A DNA stretch of 64,000 nucleotides from Aquabacter sp040049275 (GTDB lineage: Bacteria; Pseudomonadota; Alphaproteobacteria; Rhizobiales; Xanthobacteraceae): the NCBI RefSeq assembly GCF_040049275.1, contig NZ_JBDZDT010000001.1, positions 62,001-126,000 of the forward strand, given 5' to 3'. Numbering within the stretch: the first letter of the stretch is position 1; the number at the start of each line of letters is the position of its first letter. Positions 25,563 to 33,690 of this stretch are shown one piece after another. Under the pieces are notes generated by a model. The model did no database searches. It was not told the origin of the DNA and was given only the letters and a program-made list of their open reading frames with translations. The position numbers and the translations under genes are program-made.

Positions 25563-27140
25563 ATGTCCTCAATGCGGTTCATGAATGGGAGACCGGACGT
25601 GGAGGACCAGAGCGATGTCTTCGCCTTCCTCGCAAGCCCTGAGACCCACGGGCTGAGCGAGCCTGTCCGGCGCATCGACACCCATGGCGCCTGCGTATTC
25701 CTGGCGGGCCGCGACGCCTACAAGGTGAAGCGCGCGGTGCGTTTCCCGTTCCTCGATTTCTCGACCCTGGAGAAGCGCCAGCGCGCCTGCGAGAACGAGA
25801 TGGTGGTCAACCGGGAGAACGCCCCCGGCCTCTATCTCGGCGTCGTGCCCGTCACCCGCGGCCAAAACGGTCTCGCCATCGGCGGAGAGGGCGAGGTGGT
25901 GGAATGGGCCGTGCACCTGCGCCGGTTCGACGAGACGCAGACCCTCGATCGCCTCGCGGACGCGGAAGGACTGCCGCCGCCGCTGATAGCTAAGCTCGCC
26001 GCCCGCATCCTCGCCTCCCACGGCCGTGCGCCCGTGCACTCCGGCACGGCGGCGGTCGCTGCGTTCGAGCGTCAGGCGCGCGAGACACTGGACGAGCTGG
26101 ACGATGGGGCAGACGTCTTCACCGATGCCGCACTCGGCACGTTGAGGGCGGCGGTGGAAGATGAATTGGAGGCCTTGCAGCCGCTGCTGCTTCGGCGCGG
26201 CGATCTCGGCCAAATCCGTCGCTGCCATGGCGACCTGCATCTGCGCAATGTGGTGCTCCTCGAGGGCGAGCCGGTCCTGTTCGATGCCATCGAGTTCAAC
26301 GACGCCATCGCCACCTGCGACGTGCTTTTCGATCTCGCCTTCATGCTCATGGACCTTGGCCACAGGGGCTTTCTTGCGGAAGCGAACCTGCTGTTGAACC
26401 GCTACCTCTGGGGTGCGGAACAGGAGGAGCTTCAGATCGAGGGCCTGCGCGCGCTTCCGCTCTTCATGGCCCTGCGCGCCGCCATACGGGCAAAGGTCTC
26501 CCTTGACCTCGCGCATCTTTCGAGCGCGGCGGCCGAGACCGCCATCGCGGAAGGCCGGCGCTATCTGGATCTGGCGCTCCGGCTCGTGGGGATGCGGTCG
26601 CCCCCCGCGCTCATTGCCGTCGGCGGCCTGTCCGGATCCGGCAAGAGCACGCTTGCCGCGCGGCTCTGCCCGGTTCTGGGCGACATGCCGGGGGCGGTGC
26701 ATGTGCGCAGCGACATCGAGCGCAAGCGGCTGTTCGGCTCCACCGAATTCGAGCGCCTGCCGCCATCGGCCTATGATGCCCCGGCAACGCAGAGGACCTA
26801 TGAGCGGGTGCGCGAGCTGGCCCGCCTTGCCTTGCGTGCGAGATGCAGCGTGGTGGTGGATGCCGTCCACGCGCGTCTGGACGAACGGGAAGCCATAGCC
26901 GCCGTGGCTGGCAAGGAAGGTGTTCCTTTCCACGGTCTTTGGCTTGACGGCGCTGTGGCGACCTTGCGCGACCGCGTGGCGCGGCGGGTCCACGATGCCT
27001 CGGACGCCACGGCGGAGGTGGTGGACCTCCAGGCCGGCTTCGATATCGGGCCGCTCTCCTGGCCAAGGCTCGACGCGACGCGCCCCCTGGAGGAGGTGGC
27101 GGAGCAGGCGCTGGAAACGATCGCTTTGGGAATGAAATAA
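25563..27140 (+). CDS. Aminoglycoside-phosphotransferase-like/P-loop kinase fusion protein
   Basis: 525 residues in two parts. The first ~340 are an APH/choline-kinase-like domain with RCHGDLHLRNVVL (catalytic HGD) and FDAIEFNDAIATCDVLFDLAF (the Mg-binding segment). The last ~175 are a P-loop NTPase (GGLSGSGKSTLAARL, then DIERKRLF and VVVDAVHARLDEREAI), similar to gluconate- or zeta-toxin-like kinases. Such fusions are widespread and uncharacterised. ATG 25563 is chosen because upstream sequence in this frame overlaps the LOG gene; Met at 25572 or 25581 is possible. It ends 17 bases before the convergent ccoA-like gene. Confidence 0.85.
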   Translation: MSSMRFMNGRPDVEDQSDVFAFLASPETHGLSEPVRRIDTHGACVFLAGRDAYKVKRAVRFPFLDFSTLEKRQRACENEMVVNRENAPGLYLGVVPVTRGQNGLAIGGEGEVVEWAVHLRRFDETQTLDRLADAEGLPPPLIAKLAARILASHGRAPVHSGTAAVAAFERQARETLDELDDGADVFTDAALGTLRAAVEDELEALQPLLLRRGDLGQIRRCHGDLHLRNVVLLEGEPVLFDAIEFNDAIATCDVLFDLAFMLMDLGHRGFLAEANLLLNRYLWGAEQEELQIEGLRALPLFMALRAAIRAKVSLDLAHLSSAAAETAIAEGRRYLDLALRLVGMRSPPALIAVGGLSGSGKSTLAARLCPVLGDMPGAVHVRSDIERKRLFGSTEFERLPPSAYDAPATQRTYERVRELARLALRARCSVVVDAVHARLDEREAIAAVAGKEGVPFHGLWLDGAVATLRDRVARRVHDASDATAEVVDLQAGFDIGPLSWPRLDATRPLEEVAEQALETIALGMK

Positions 27141-27157
27141 GCGCCGCCCCCGGAAGT

Positions 27158-28282
27158 TCAGACGACCGCCACCATCTGCGTGCCGAGAATGGCGGCGCAG
27201 AACAGCCCACCATCGTGCAGCGCCAAGGCGAGCCGGCTTGGAGGGCCAGCGCGGTGAAGCCAGGCGGTGGCGCCGAGGGTTGCGAGCGCCCACCCTGCCC
27301 CGCCAAGGATAAGCGCAACGGCCAGGAAAGCAGGCACGGCGGCCGTATAAGCCAAGGCGAGCCCGGCGGCCGTGCATAGGGTTCCTGCCGCAGTCAACGG
27401 GCGGGGGGAAATGGTGCGTCCCAGCCAGATCATGGGCAGAGCGGGCGCGTACATGGCGAAGACGTGGAGCGCAATGAAGCCGAAGACGGCGCCCTCCCCG
27501 ATGCCGCAATCCACCAGTTTCAACGGGGCGCCGGCCATAAGGGCGCTCATGGCGAACCAGGCCGCTGCACCGCCGAGGGTCGGCCACAGGGCTCCTTTCA
27601 GCGGCGCAGCGGCGCCTTCCGATGCTGCCGAGAGCGGGTCCGGTGCAAGCCGCACGGCGACCGCGAGGGAGGCGGTATGGGCGCTGGCGGCCAATACCGC
27701 CGCGCCCACGAGGAAGAAGGGCGCGAAGAGGGCCTCGGCGCCCTGCGCCAGGAGAGGCCCGGCGAGCGCCGCCAAGAGCCCACCGGCAAGGACGCCGGCG
27801 GCGGCCACGCCGGGGCGCCGGGACGCCGCCGCGGCCTCGTGGCGGTAGAAGAAGGAGAAGCCTTGCGCCATGCCCAGCCAGAGCCCGCCGATGCAGGCGA
27901 ACGCGAACTGGCGCTGCAGCAGCCCCAGCGCCAGGAGCGCACCGCCCGCGATGCCGAGCGAGGCGCCGAGGGCGAAGCCTGCCCGCCGGCCGAAGGCATC
28001 GCGCAGGAAGGCGGCGGGGAACGAGGCGAGCGCCGCGCCCAGCATCATGGCGGAGAAAGGCCAGATCGCGAGGGGAAGGCGGAACGCGCCCTCCGGGGCC
28101 AATGCCGCGCCGGTCAAGGGCAAGGCGGCGGAAGCGATGGTCTGGCCGAGCACCGCGAAGGCGAAACCGGCGGTGAGCGCCAGGGTGCCGGCGGCCGGGC
28201 GGATATTGTCATTGACCGGCGGCCCCACCGCCGGATCGCAGGCGCAGATGAGCATGCCTGCCCGGAGCGGGGCGGCGCTCAC
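27158..28282 (-). CDS. ccoA: CcoA-like MFS copper importer for cbb3 oxidase
   Basis: 374 residues and about 12 membrane helices, MFS/YbfB-like. Met245-x3-Met249 (FAMSALMAG) and His273-x3-Met277 (LHVFAM) match in type and in 28-residue spacing the MxxxM and HxxxM motifs essential for copper transport by Rhodobacter CcoA. GTG 28282 overlaps the ccoS stop (GTGA), making it the last gene of the cbb3 operon. It would carry copper into the cytoplasm for the CuB site of CcoN, complementing the CcoI exporter. Assignment rests on motifs and context; other MFS functions are possible. Confidence 0.7.
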   Translation of the reverse strand: MSAAPLRAGMLICACDPAVGPPVNDNIRPAAGTLALTAGFAFAVLGQTIASAALPLTGAALAPEGAFRLPLAIWPFSAMMLGAALASFPAAFLRDAFGRRAGFALGASLGIAGGALLALGLLQRQFAFACIGGLWLGMAQGFSFFYRHEAAAASRRPGVAAAGVLAGGLLAALAGPLLAQGAEALFAPFFLVGAAVLAASAHTASLAVAVRLAPDPLSAASEGAAAPLKGALWPTLGGAAAWFAMSALMAGAPLKLVDCGIGEGAVFGFIALHVFAMYAPALPMIWLGRTISPRPLTAAGTLCTAAGLALAYTAAVPAFLAVALILGGAGWALATLGATAWLHRAGPPSRLALALHDGGLFCAAILGTQMVAVV

Positions 28283-28428
28283 CGCTTCAGGTCCTCGTCC
28301 GAGAGCACCCGTGCCGCCGCGCCGTCGAGGTCTTCATACTGCCCTGCGCGCAGGCACCACAGGAAGGCGAAGAGGCCGGCAAGACCGAGGGCGAGCGCCA
28401 GGGGCACGAGATAGATGAGCACGTTCAT
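28279..28428 (-). CDS. ccoS: cbb3 oxidase assembly protein CcoS
   Basis: 49 residues: one membrane helix (VLIYLVPLALALGLAGLFAFLWCLRAGQ) and a short acidic tail (YEDLDGAAARVLSDEDL) containing the QYEDLxGxxxRxLxD pattern typical of CcoS. It is needed for cofactor insertion into cbb3 oxidase. ATG overlaps the ccoI stop (ATGA) and its own stop overlaps the GTG of the next gene. Confidence 0.93.
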   Translation of the reverse strand: MNVLIYLVPLALALGLAGLFAFLWCLRAGQYEDLDGAAARVLSDEDLKR

Positions 28429-30593
28429 GGGGCGGGCCTCCCCTTCGCGCGCAGCGCATTGAGCGTCACCAGGATGGACGAGCCGGACATGGCGAGCGCG
28501 GCCACCAGCGGCGTGACGAAGCCGCCGACCGCGAGCGGCACCGCGATGAGATTGTAGAGCAGCGCCAAAGCGAGGTTCTCATGAATGCGCCGAAGTGCCC
28601 GCCGAGCGCCGTCCAGTGCATCCAGCACCGGGGCGAGACGCGTGCCGAGGAATTCCGCATCGGCCTGCGCCTTGGCCAGGGCCGCTCCCTCCACCGGCGA
28701 GAGCGAGACATGGGCCGCGGCAAGAGCCGGGGCGTCGTTGAGGCCGTCGCCCACCATGAGGACGCGATGCCCCTGGGCCTTCAGCGCCTCCAATGCGGCG
28801 ATCTTGCCGGCGGGCTTCAGTCCGGCGCGGGCGTCCGCGATGCCGAGTGCGTCGGCGACCGGCTGCACCGCCTCCGGCCGGTCGCCCGAGAAGATCGCGA
28901 CCTTCAGGCCGCGCGCCTTGATCGCCGAGACCACCTCGGCGGCATCGCTCCGCAGCGCCTGGTCGACGCCGGCCACAAAACCCCTCCCGCCCAGCCGGAA
29001 GGCGATGAAGGAAGCGGAGGCGGGAAGGTCCGCCGGTGCCTGAAGGCCGCAGAAGGAGAGGCTGCCGAGGCGAGCCTCCTCCCCGTCGATGAGGGTGCGC
29101 ACGCCCTCGCCGGGAGCCTCCGTCACGTCGGCGAAAGGTGCGCCCGCCGCCTGCCGCGCCAGGATGGCGGCGAGGGGGTGGCGGCTCGACACAGCGAGGC
29201 GCGCAGCGAGAGGAAGGAGGCTTTCGTCCGTTCCGGCGGGCAGGCGCAGGACGGGATCGGGCAAGGTGAGCGTGCCGGTCTTGTCGAATACCACCATGTC
29301 CACCTGCGCCAAGCGCTCCAGCATGTCGGCGGAGCGCAGCAGCAGGCCGGAGCGGAACAGGGCGCCGGTGGCGACCACCTGCACCGCCGGCACCGCGAGG
29401 GCGAGCGCGCAGGGGCACGTGATGATGAGCACGGCCACGGCGATCATCACGGCGTCGTGGAAGCTCGCGCCCGCCAGCAGCCAGCCGGCGGCCGCGGCGA
29501 GCGCCGTCAGGTGCACCACCGGCGCATAGGCGCGGGCGACCCGGTCCGCCAGCCGCACATAGGCGCTGCGCGAGGAAAGCGCCGTGTCGAGCAGGCGCTG
29601 CACCTCGTCCACCAGCGTCTCCTCGCCGCCGGCGGTGACGCGGAGCGTGAGGGCGCCTTCGCCATTGAGGCTGCCGGCATGGACCGCCGACCCGGCCGTC
29701 ACGGCGCGGGGCAAGGTCTCGCCGGTCGCCAGCCCCTCGCTGACGCTGGAGGCGCCGTTCACGACGACCCCATCGGCGCCGATGCGCTCGCCGGGGGGCA
29801 CGAGGATGACGTCGCCGCACACCAGGGCTTGCACCGGCACCTGGACCGGCACGGCCGCTTCATCCAGCCGGTGCGCCATCTCGCCCCGGAGCGCCGCCAC
29901 ATTGGCCGCGACCGCGCGGGTGCGCTGGCGCGCGGCATGGTCGAGATAGCGCCCGGCCAAGAGGAAGAAGAGCAGCATCAGTGCGCTGTCGAAATACGCG
30001 TGTTCCTGGCTGAGCGCCGTCTCCACCACCGACATGCCGAGCGCCAGCAGCACGCCGAGCGAGATGGGCACATCCATGTTGAGGGCGCGGTTGCGCAGCC
30101 CGTGAATGGCGCTGAGGAAGAAGGGCTGGCCCGCATAGGCCGCCGCCGGCAGGGCGATGAGCGCGGAAAGCCAGTGGAAGAGGTCGCGGGTCTCGGGGGT
30201 GATGTCACTCACATTGCCGGCCCAGACGGAGACCGAGAGCAGCATCACGTTCATGGCCGCGAAGCCCGCGACACCCAGGCAGCGCAGCAGCCATCTGGCG
30301 CGCTCCGCCTCGCCGTCCTCGGCCTTTGCGGCGTAGGGATGGGCACGGTAGCCCAGCGCGGAGAGCCGCTCCACCACCGCCCCTGGCGCGGCCGTGTCCG
30401 ACCAGGCGACGGTGAGGCGGTGGTTCGTATAATTGAGCCGCGCGCGGATGACGCCGGGCAGGGATGCGAGTCCGCGCTCGATCTCCGCGATGGCGGACGG
30501 CTGCTCGATGCCTTCCACCACGAGATTGAGCTGCGCGTGGCCCGACGCATCCTGGGCCAGGAAGATGGAATAGTCTGCCGCCTCGGCGTTCAC
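28425..30593 (-). CDS. ccoI: Copper-exporting P1B-type ATPase CcoI (FixI)
   Basis: 722 residues. Metal-transport ATPase with CPC in the membrane (ITCPCALALAVP), DKTGTLT phosphorylation site, HPLAAI and GDGLNDAPAL. It delivers copper for the CuB centre of cbb3 oxidase. The N-terminal HMA domain (residues ~15-75) has GIEQPSAIAEIE where CcoI proteins usually have a CxxC; no cysteine is present there. The start is GTG 30593, with GGGAGGA 5-6 bases upstream; the frame is open further but encodes junk. It follows ccoH and overlaps ccoS. Confidence 0.93.
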   Translation of the reverse strand: MNAEAADYSIFLAQDASGHAQLNLVVEGIEQPSAIAEIERGLASLPGVIRARLNYTNHRLTVAWSDTAAPGAVVERLSALGYRAHPYAAKAEDGEAERARWLLRCLGVAGFAAMNVMLLSVSVWAGNVSDITPETRDLFHWLSALIALPAAAYAGQPFFLSAIHGLRNRALNMDVPISLGVLLALGMSVVETALSQEHAYFDSALMLLFFLLAGRYLDHAARQRTRAVAANVAALRGEMAHRLDEAAVPVQVPVQALVCGDVILVPPGERIGADGVVVNGASSVSEGLATGETLPRAVTAGSAVHAGSLNGEGALTLRVTAGGEETLVDEVQRLLDTALSSRSAYVRLADRVARAYAPVVHLTALAAAAGWLLAGASFHDAVMIAVAVLIITCPCALALAVPAVQVVATGALFRSGLLLRSADMLERLAQVDMVVFDKTGTLTLPDPVLRLPAGTDESLLPLAARLAVSSRHPLAAILARQAAGAPFADVTEAPGEGVRTLIDGEEARLGSLSFCGLQAPADLPASASFIAFRLGGRGFVAGVDQALRSDAAEVVSAIKARGLKVAIFSGDRPEAVQPVADALGIADARAGLKPAGKIAALEALKAQGHRVLMVGDGLNDAPALAAAHVSLSPVEGAALAKAQADAEFLGTRLAPVLDALDGARRALRRIHENLALALLYNLIAVPLAVGGFVTPLVAALAMSGSSILVTLNALRAKGRPAP

Positions 30594-30618
30594 GATGGTC
30601 CTCCCGGTCGTGGACCGG

Positions 30619-31125
30619 TCAGTGGAGCTGCACCCTGTTTCTTGAGCGGAACAGGCGCTCCCCGCCTTGAGAGAGATCAACCACGAGGTCCCACTGCCCC
30701 GGCGCGGCCTCGATGGTCGCGCTGTAGCGGCCGGCGCCGAGGTCGATGAGCACGACCGATGCATCGCGCCGGGCATCGGTCGGGTGGGCGAGGCGCGCCG
30801 TCGCTTCAAGGCCCATGAGGGGCCGGCCGCGGGCATCGAGCGCCGTCAGGGCGATGATGCGCTCCCCGGCGCCGAAATCGCGCACCTGTGCCTCCACCTG
30901 CCACTGACGCTCCGCCTGCTGCCCGGCGGCCAGCTCCTCGCCCCGGAAGGCGAGGCCAGCCTTGTAGGCGCTCGCGGTCTCCACCCCGCCGAAGGTGGAC
31001 ACCGCATAGCGGGCCATCACCACATTGACGGCGATGACGATACCGAAAAAGCCGAGAATGCAGAGGAGGACGAAGCGGCCGGTGATCTCGCCGGGCGGGC
31101 GGTCGCTGAGGGTGCCTTGGCTCAT
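30619..31125 (-). CDS. ccoH: cbb3 oxidase assembly protein CcoH (FixH)
   Basis: 168 residues: one N-terminal helix (RFVLLCILGFFGIVIAVNVVMARYAVSTFGGVETASAYKAGLAF) and a periplasmic FixH domain ending FRSRNRVQLH. The segment NVVMARYA..TFGGVETASAYKAG is a family signature. It assists cbb3 assembly with CcoG, CcoI and CcoS. Its 3' end contains the FixK-like sequence at 30667-30680. Confidence 0.93.
   Translation of the reverse strand: MSQGTLSDRPPGEITGRFVLLCILGFFGIVIAVNVVMARYAVSTFGGVETASAYKAGLAFRGEELAAGQQAERQWQVEAQVRDFGAGERIIALTALDARGRPLMGLEATARLAHPTDARRDASVVLIDLGAGRYSATIEAAPGQWDLVVDLSQGGERLFRSRNRVQLH
30667..30680. promoter_or_regulatory. FNR/FixK-like sequence inside ccoH, upstream of ccoI
   Basis: TTGAGAGAGATCAA keeps the TTGA-N6-TCAA core and lies 74-87 bases upstream of the ccoI GTG on the coding strand. 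It could drive ccoIS separately, but about one such match is expected by chance in a window this long. Confidence 0.25.
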
Positions 31126-31139
31126 GATGCGTGCGCCTC

Positions 31140-32591
31140 CTAGGGCCCGATGAAATGATCGGCGGCCGTGGCTTCGACGCCGGTGGCCGCATCGCGAATG
31201 GTGAAGGTGATGGGGAGGGAGGCGCCCTGCGGAAGCGGCGCACGGGTGGTCACGAGCACCCGCAGCTCGCGGGTCTGGTCCGGCCCCACGGAGGCCGCCA
31301 TGCCGTCCGCGCCGACAATGTCGAGCGCGGCACCGGAAACGCCCGCCACAGACACCATGAAGGTGCGCTCCTCCAGCTTCTTGTTGGCGATGCGCAGCGT
31401 ATAGGCGTTGCGGATGGCCCCGTCGGAGAGGCGCACGAACAGCGGATTGCGGTCGTGGATCGCCGCCAGATCCTGAAGGCTCCGGCGCGCGACGCTGGTG
31501 AGCATCAGCCCGCCGGCCACCAGGATCAGCACCACATAGAGCACGGTCCTGGCGCGCACGATGTGGCGCACGGGCGGCTTGCCCTCGGTGCGGGCCTTGA
31601 AATTGGCCTCGCTGTCATAGGCGATGAGGTCGCGCGGGCGCTCGATTTTGTCCATCACCGTGTTGCAGGCGTCGATGCACAGGCCGCACTGGATGCAGGC
31701 GAGCTGCGAGCCGTTGCGGATGTCGACGCCGGTGGGGCACACGGCGACGCACTGGTTGCAGTCGATGCAGTCGCCGGCGGGCTGGTGCGCTTCGCGCAGC
31801 ACCGCCGCCTTCTTCATGGAATTGCGCGGCTCGCCCCGGTCATAGCGATAGGTGACGTTGAGGGCGTATTCGTCCGTCAGCGCCGCCTGGATGCGCGGCC
31901 AGGGGCACATATAGGTGCAGACCTGCTCGCGCATATGGCCGGCAAGCACGTAGGTGGTGAAGGTGAGAATGGCGATGGAAGCATAGGCCACCGTGGGCGC
32001 CTGGAGCGTCGCGAGCTCCACCACCAGCGTGGGCGCGTCGGCGAAATAGAGCACCCAGGCGCCGCCGGTCCACCAGGCGATGATGAGCCAGATGGCATGC
32101 TTCAGCGTCTTGTGGGTGACCTTCTCCAGGGTCCAGGGGCCGGCATCGGCGCGCATGCGCTCGCGCCGGTCGCCCTCGATGAGGCGCTCGACAGCAAGGA
32201 AGAGGTCGGTCCAAACGGTCTGCGGGCAGAGATAGCCGCACCAGACCCGGCCGGCCACCGCGTTCATCAGGAACAGGATGAGCGAGGCCAGGATCAGCAG
32301 CCCGGCGACGTAGTAGAATTCCTGGGGCCAGATCTCCAGGAAGAAGAAATAGAAGCGCCGGGCGGAGAAGTCGATCAGCACCGCCTGGCTGGGCGCGTCG
32401 GGGCCGCGGCCCCATCGCACGAAGGGCAGCAGATAATAGATCGCCAGCGTCACCATCAGCACCGCCCATTTGATGCGGCGGAAGCGGCCATGGACGCTCT
32501 GGGGATAGATCTGCCGCCGCGCCTCGTAGAGCGGCGCGTCGTCTTCCGCGTCGATCTCCACGGGCATGGGCGAAGTCCTGGATGTGGTCAT
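31140..32591 (-). CDS. ccoG: cbb3 oxidase accessory iron-sulfur protein CcoG (FixG)
   Basis: 483 residues. Membrane helices with paired cysteines (WCGYLCPQTVW; CTYMCPWPRIQ), two 4Fe-4S ferredoxin motifs (CIDCNQCVAVCP and CIQCGLCIDACN), then a further helix and an Ig-like periplasmic C-terminal domain (FixG_C). It is a probable cupric reductase that helps supply Cu(I) during cbb3 assembly. It sits between ccoP and ccoH in the usual order. Confidence 0.95.
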   Translation of the reverse strand: MTTSRTSPMPVEIDAEDDAPLYEARRQIYPQSVHGRFRRIKWAVLMVTLAIYYLLPFVRWGRGPDAPSQAVLIDFSARRFYFFFLEIWPQEFYYVAGLLILASLILFLMNAVAGRVWCGYLCPQTVWTDLFLAVERLIEGDRRERMRADAGPWTLEKVTHKTLKHAIWLIIAWWTGGAWVLYFADAPTLVVELATLQAPTVAYASIAILTFTTYVLAGHMREQVCTYMCPWPRIQAALTDEYALNVTYRYDRGEPRNSMKKAAVLREAHQPAGDCIDCNQCVAVCPTGVDIRNGSQLACIQCGLCIDACNTVMDKIERPRDLIAYDSEANFKARTEGKPPVRHIVRARTVLYVVLILVAGGLMLTSVARRSLQDLAAIHDRNPLFVRLSDGAIRNAYTLRIANKKLEERTFMVSVAGVSGAALDIVGADGMAASVGPDQTRELRVLVTTRAPLPQGASLPITFTIRDAATGVEATAADHFIGP

Positions 32592-32624
32592 GATGTGCGG
32601 GCCGCCACGCGCGGGCGGCCTCTC

Positions 32625-33521
32625 CTATTGGCCGCCGCCCAGCGTGTGGACGAACACCGTCAGCGCCTTGATGGTGGAGGCGGGCAGGCGCCCGCCCCAG
32701 GCGGGCATCACGCCGCCGCGGCCGTTGGCGATGGTCTGCAGGATGGTCGCCTTGTCACCGCCATAGAGCCAGATGCCGTCGGTGAGGTTCTTGGAGCCGA
32801 GCTCCTTGTTCCCCTTGCCGTTCTCGCCGTGGCAGGCGGCGCAATTGGCCTTGAAGACGGCGGCGCCCCGCTGCGCTTCCGGCGTGTCGGCTGGAACGAT
32901 GCCGGCCAGCGAGCGCACATAGTCCGCCGCGTCCGACATCTGCGCCGGGGTCAGCATACCGGCGAAGGGCGGCATGTTGCCCTGGTGGCCCGCATCGTCT
33001 CCGGCGCGGGCGCCATGGGTGATGGTGGCCTGGATCTGCTCCAGCGTGCCGCCCCACAGCCAGTCATCGTCATTGAGGTTGGGATAGCCCTTCGCCCCGC
33101 CGCCGCCGGCCCCATGGCAGGGCGCGCAATTGTCGGCGAAGGCGACGCGGCCCTCGGCGCGGGCGATGGCGAGGAGATCGGGATCGCGCTCGATCCCTTC
33201 CAGCGTCACGTTGGCGAGGCGCGCGGAGGTGGCGGCGCGCAGGGTGCTGAGATCGGCAAGCTGCTGCTGCACGGCGCTGCGCGAATTCCAGCCCAGCACC
33301 CCCTGCGTGCTGCTGAAGATGAGCGGCCAGGCCGGGAACAGGATCCAATAGCCCACCGACCAGAGGATGCAGGCATAGAAGCTCCACAGCCACCAGCGCG
33401 GCAGGGGATTGTTCAGCTCGCGGATGCCGTCCCATTCGTGGCCGGTGGTGGACTTGCCGGTGGCGGCGTCCACCTGTGCGGCATTCACCTGTGTGTCGTG
33501 GCTCTCGTGCGCGGGGCTCAC
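32625..33521 (-). CDS. ccoP: cbb3 cytochrome oxidase subunit III, dihaem cytochrome c
   Basis: 298 residues. An N-terminal region (HEWDGIRELNNPLPRWWLWSF) and one helix anchor it in the membrane; the periplasmic part has two haem-c sites, CAPCH and CAACH, with Met ligands in GNMPPFAGML and GVMPAWGGRL. It passes electrons to CcoO/CcoN. The start is GTG 33521; GAGGAT precedes it, and the ccoQ stop is 4 bases upstream. Confidence 0.95.
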   Translation of the reverse strand: MSPAHESHDTQVNAAQVDAATGKSTTGHEWDGIRELNNPLPRWWLWSFYACILWSVGYWILFPAWPLIFSSTQGVLGWNSRSAVQQQLADLSTLRAATSARLANVTLEGIERDPDLLAIARAEGRVAFADNCAPCHGAGGGGAKGYPNLNDDDWLWGGTLEQIQATITHGARAGDDAGHQGNMPPFAGMLTPAQMSDAADYVRSLAGIVPADTPEAQRGAAVFKANCAACHGENGKGNKELGSKNLTDGIWLYGGDKATILQTIANGRGGVMPAWGGRLPASTIKALTVFVHTLGGGQ

Positions 33522-33525
33522 GGGA

Positions 33526-33687
33526 TCAATCCTCTTTCAGGGGAATCTGGGCGGCGGCGTCGAACGCCTTCTTGCGCGCCTTCGAGGGCCAATAGGCGTA
33601 GGCGATGACGCCGCTGAAGCCGAAGAAGAAGAGCAGCAGGCCCCAGGTCTGCGCGAAGGAGGCGAGGAACATGTAGATGTCGCGCAT
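33526..33687 (-). CDS. ccoQ: cbb3 oxidase subunit IV CcoQ
   Basis: 53 residues: MRDIYMFLASFAQTWGLLLFFF... is the single membrane helix, followed by a charged cytoplasmic tail (YWPSKARKKAFDAAAQIPLKED). This is the usual CcoQ pattern. It stabilises the complex. GAGGTGAGCC precedes ATG 33687, 3 bases after the ccoO stop. Confidence 0.93.
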   Translation of the reverse strand: MRDIYMFLASFAQTWGLLLFFFGFSGVIAYAYWPSKARKKAFDAAAQIPLKED

Positions 33688-33690
33688 GGC

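Noticed and set aside
28581..30749. 722-codon plus-strand open frame opposite ccoI
   Set aside because: Antisense shadow of a P-type ATPase with all catalytic motifs; no ribosome-binding site or recognisable domain.
31131..33608. 825-codon plus-strand open frame opposite ccoG and ccoP
   Set aside because: It spans two real genes and a gap on the other strand and has shadow-type composition.
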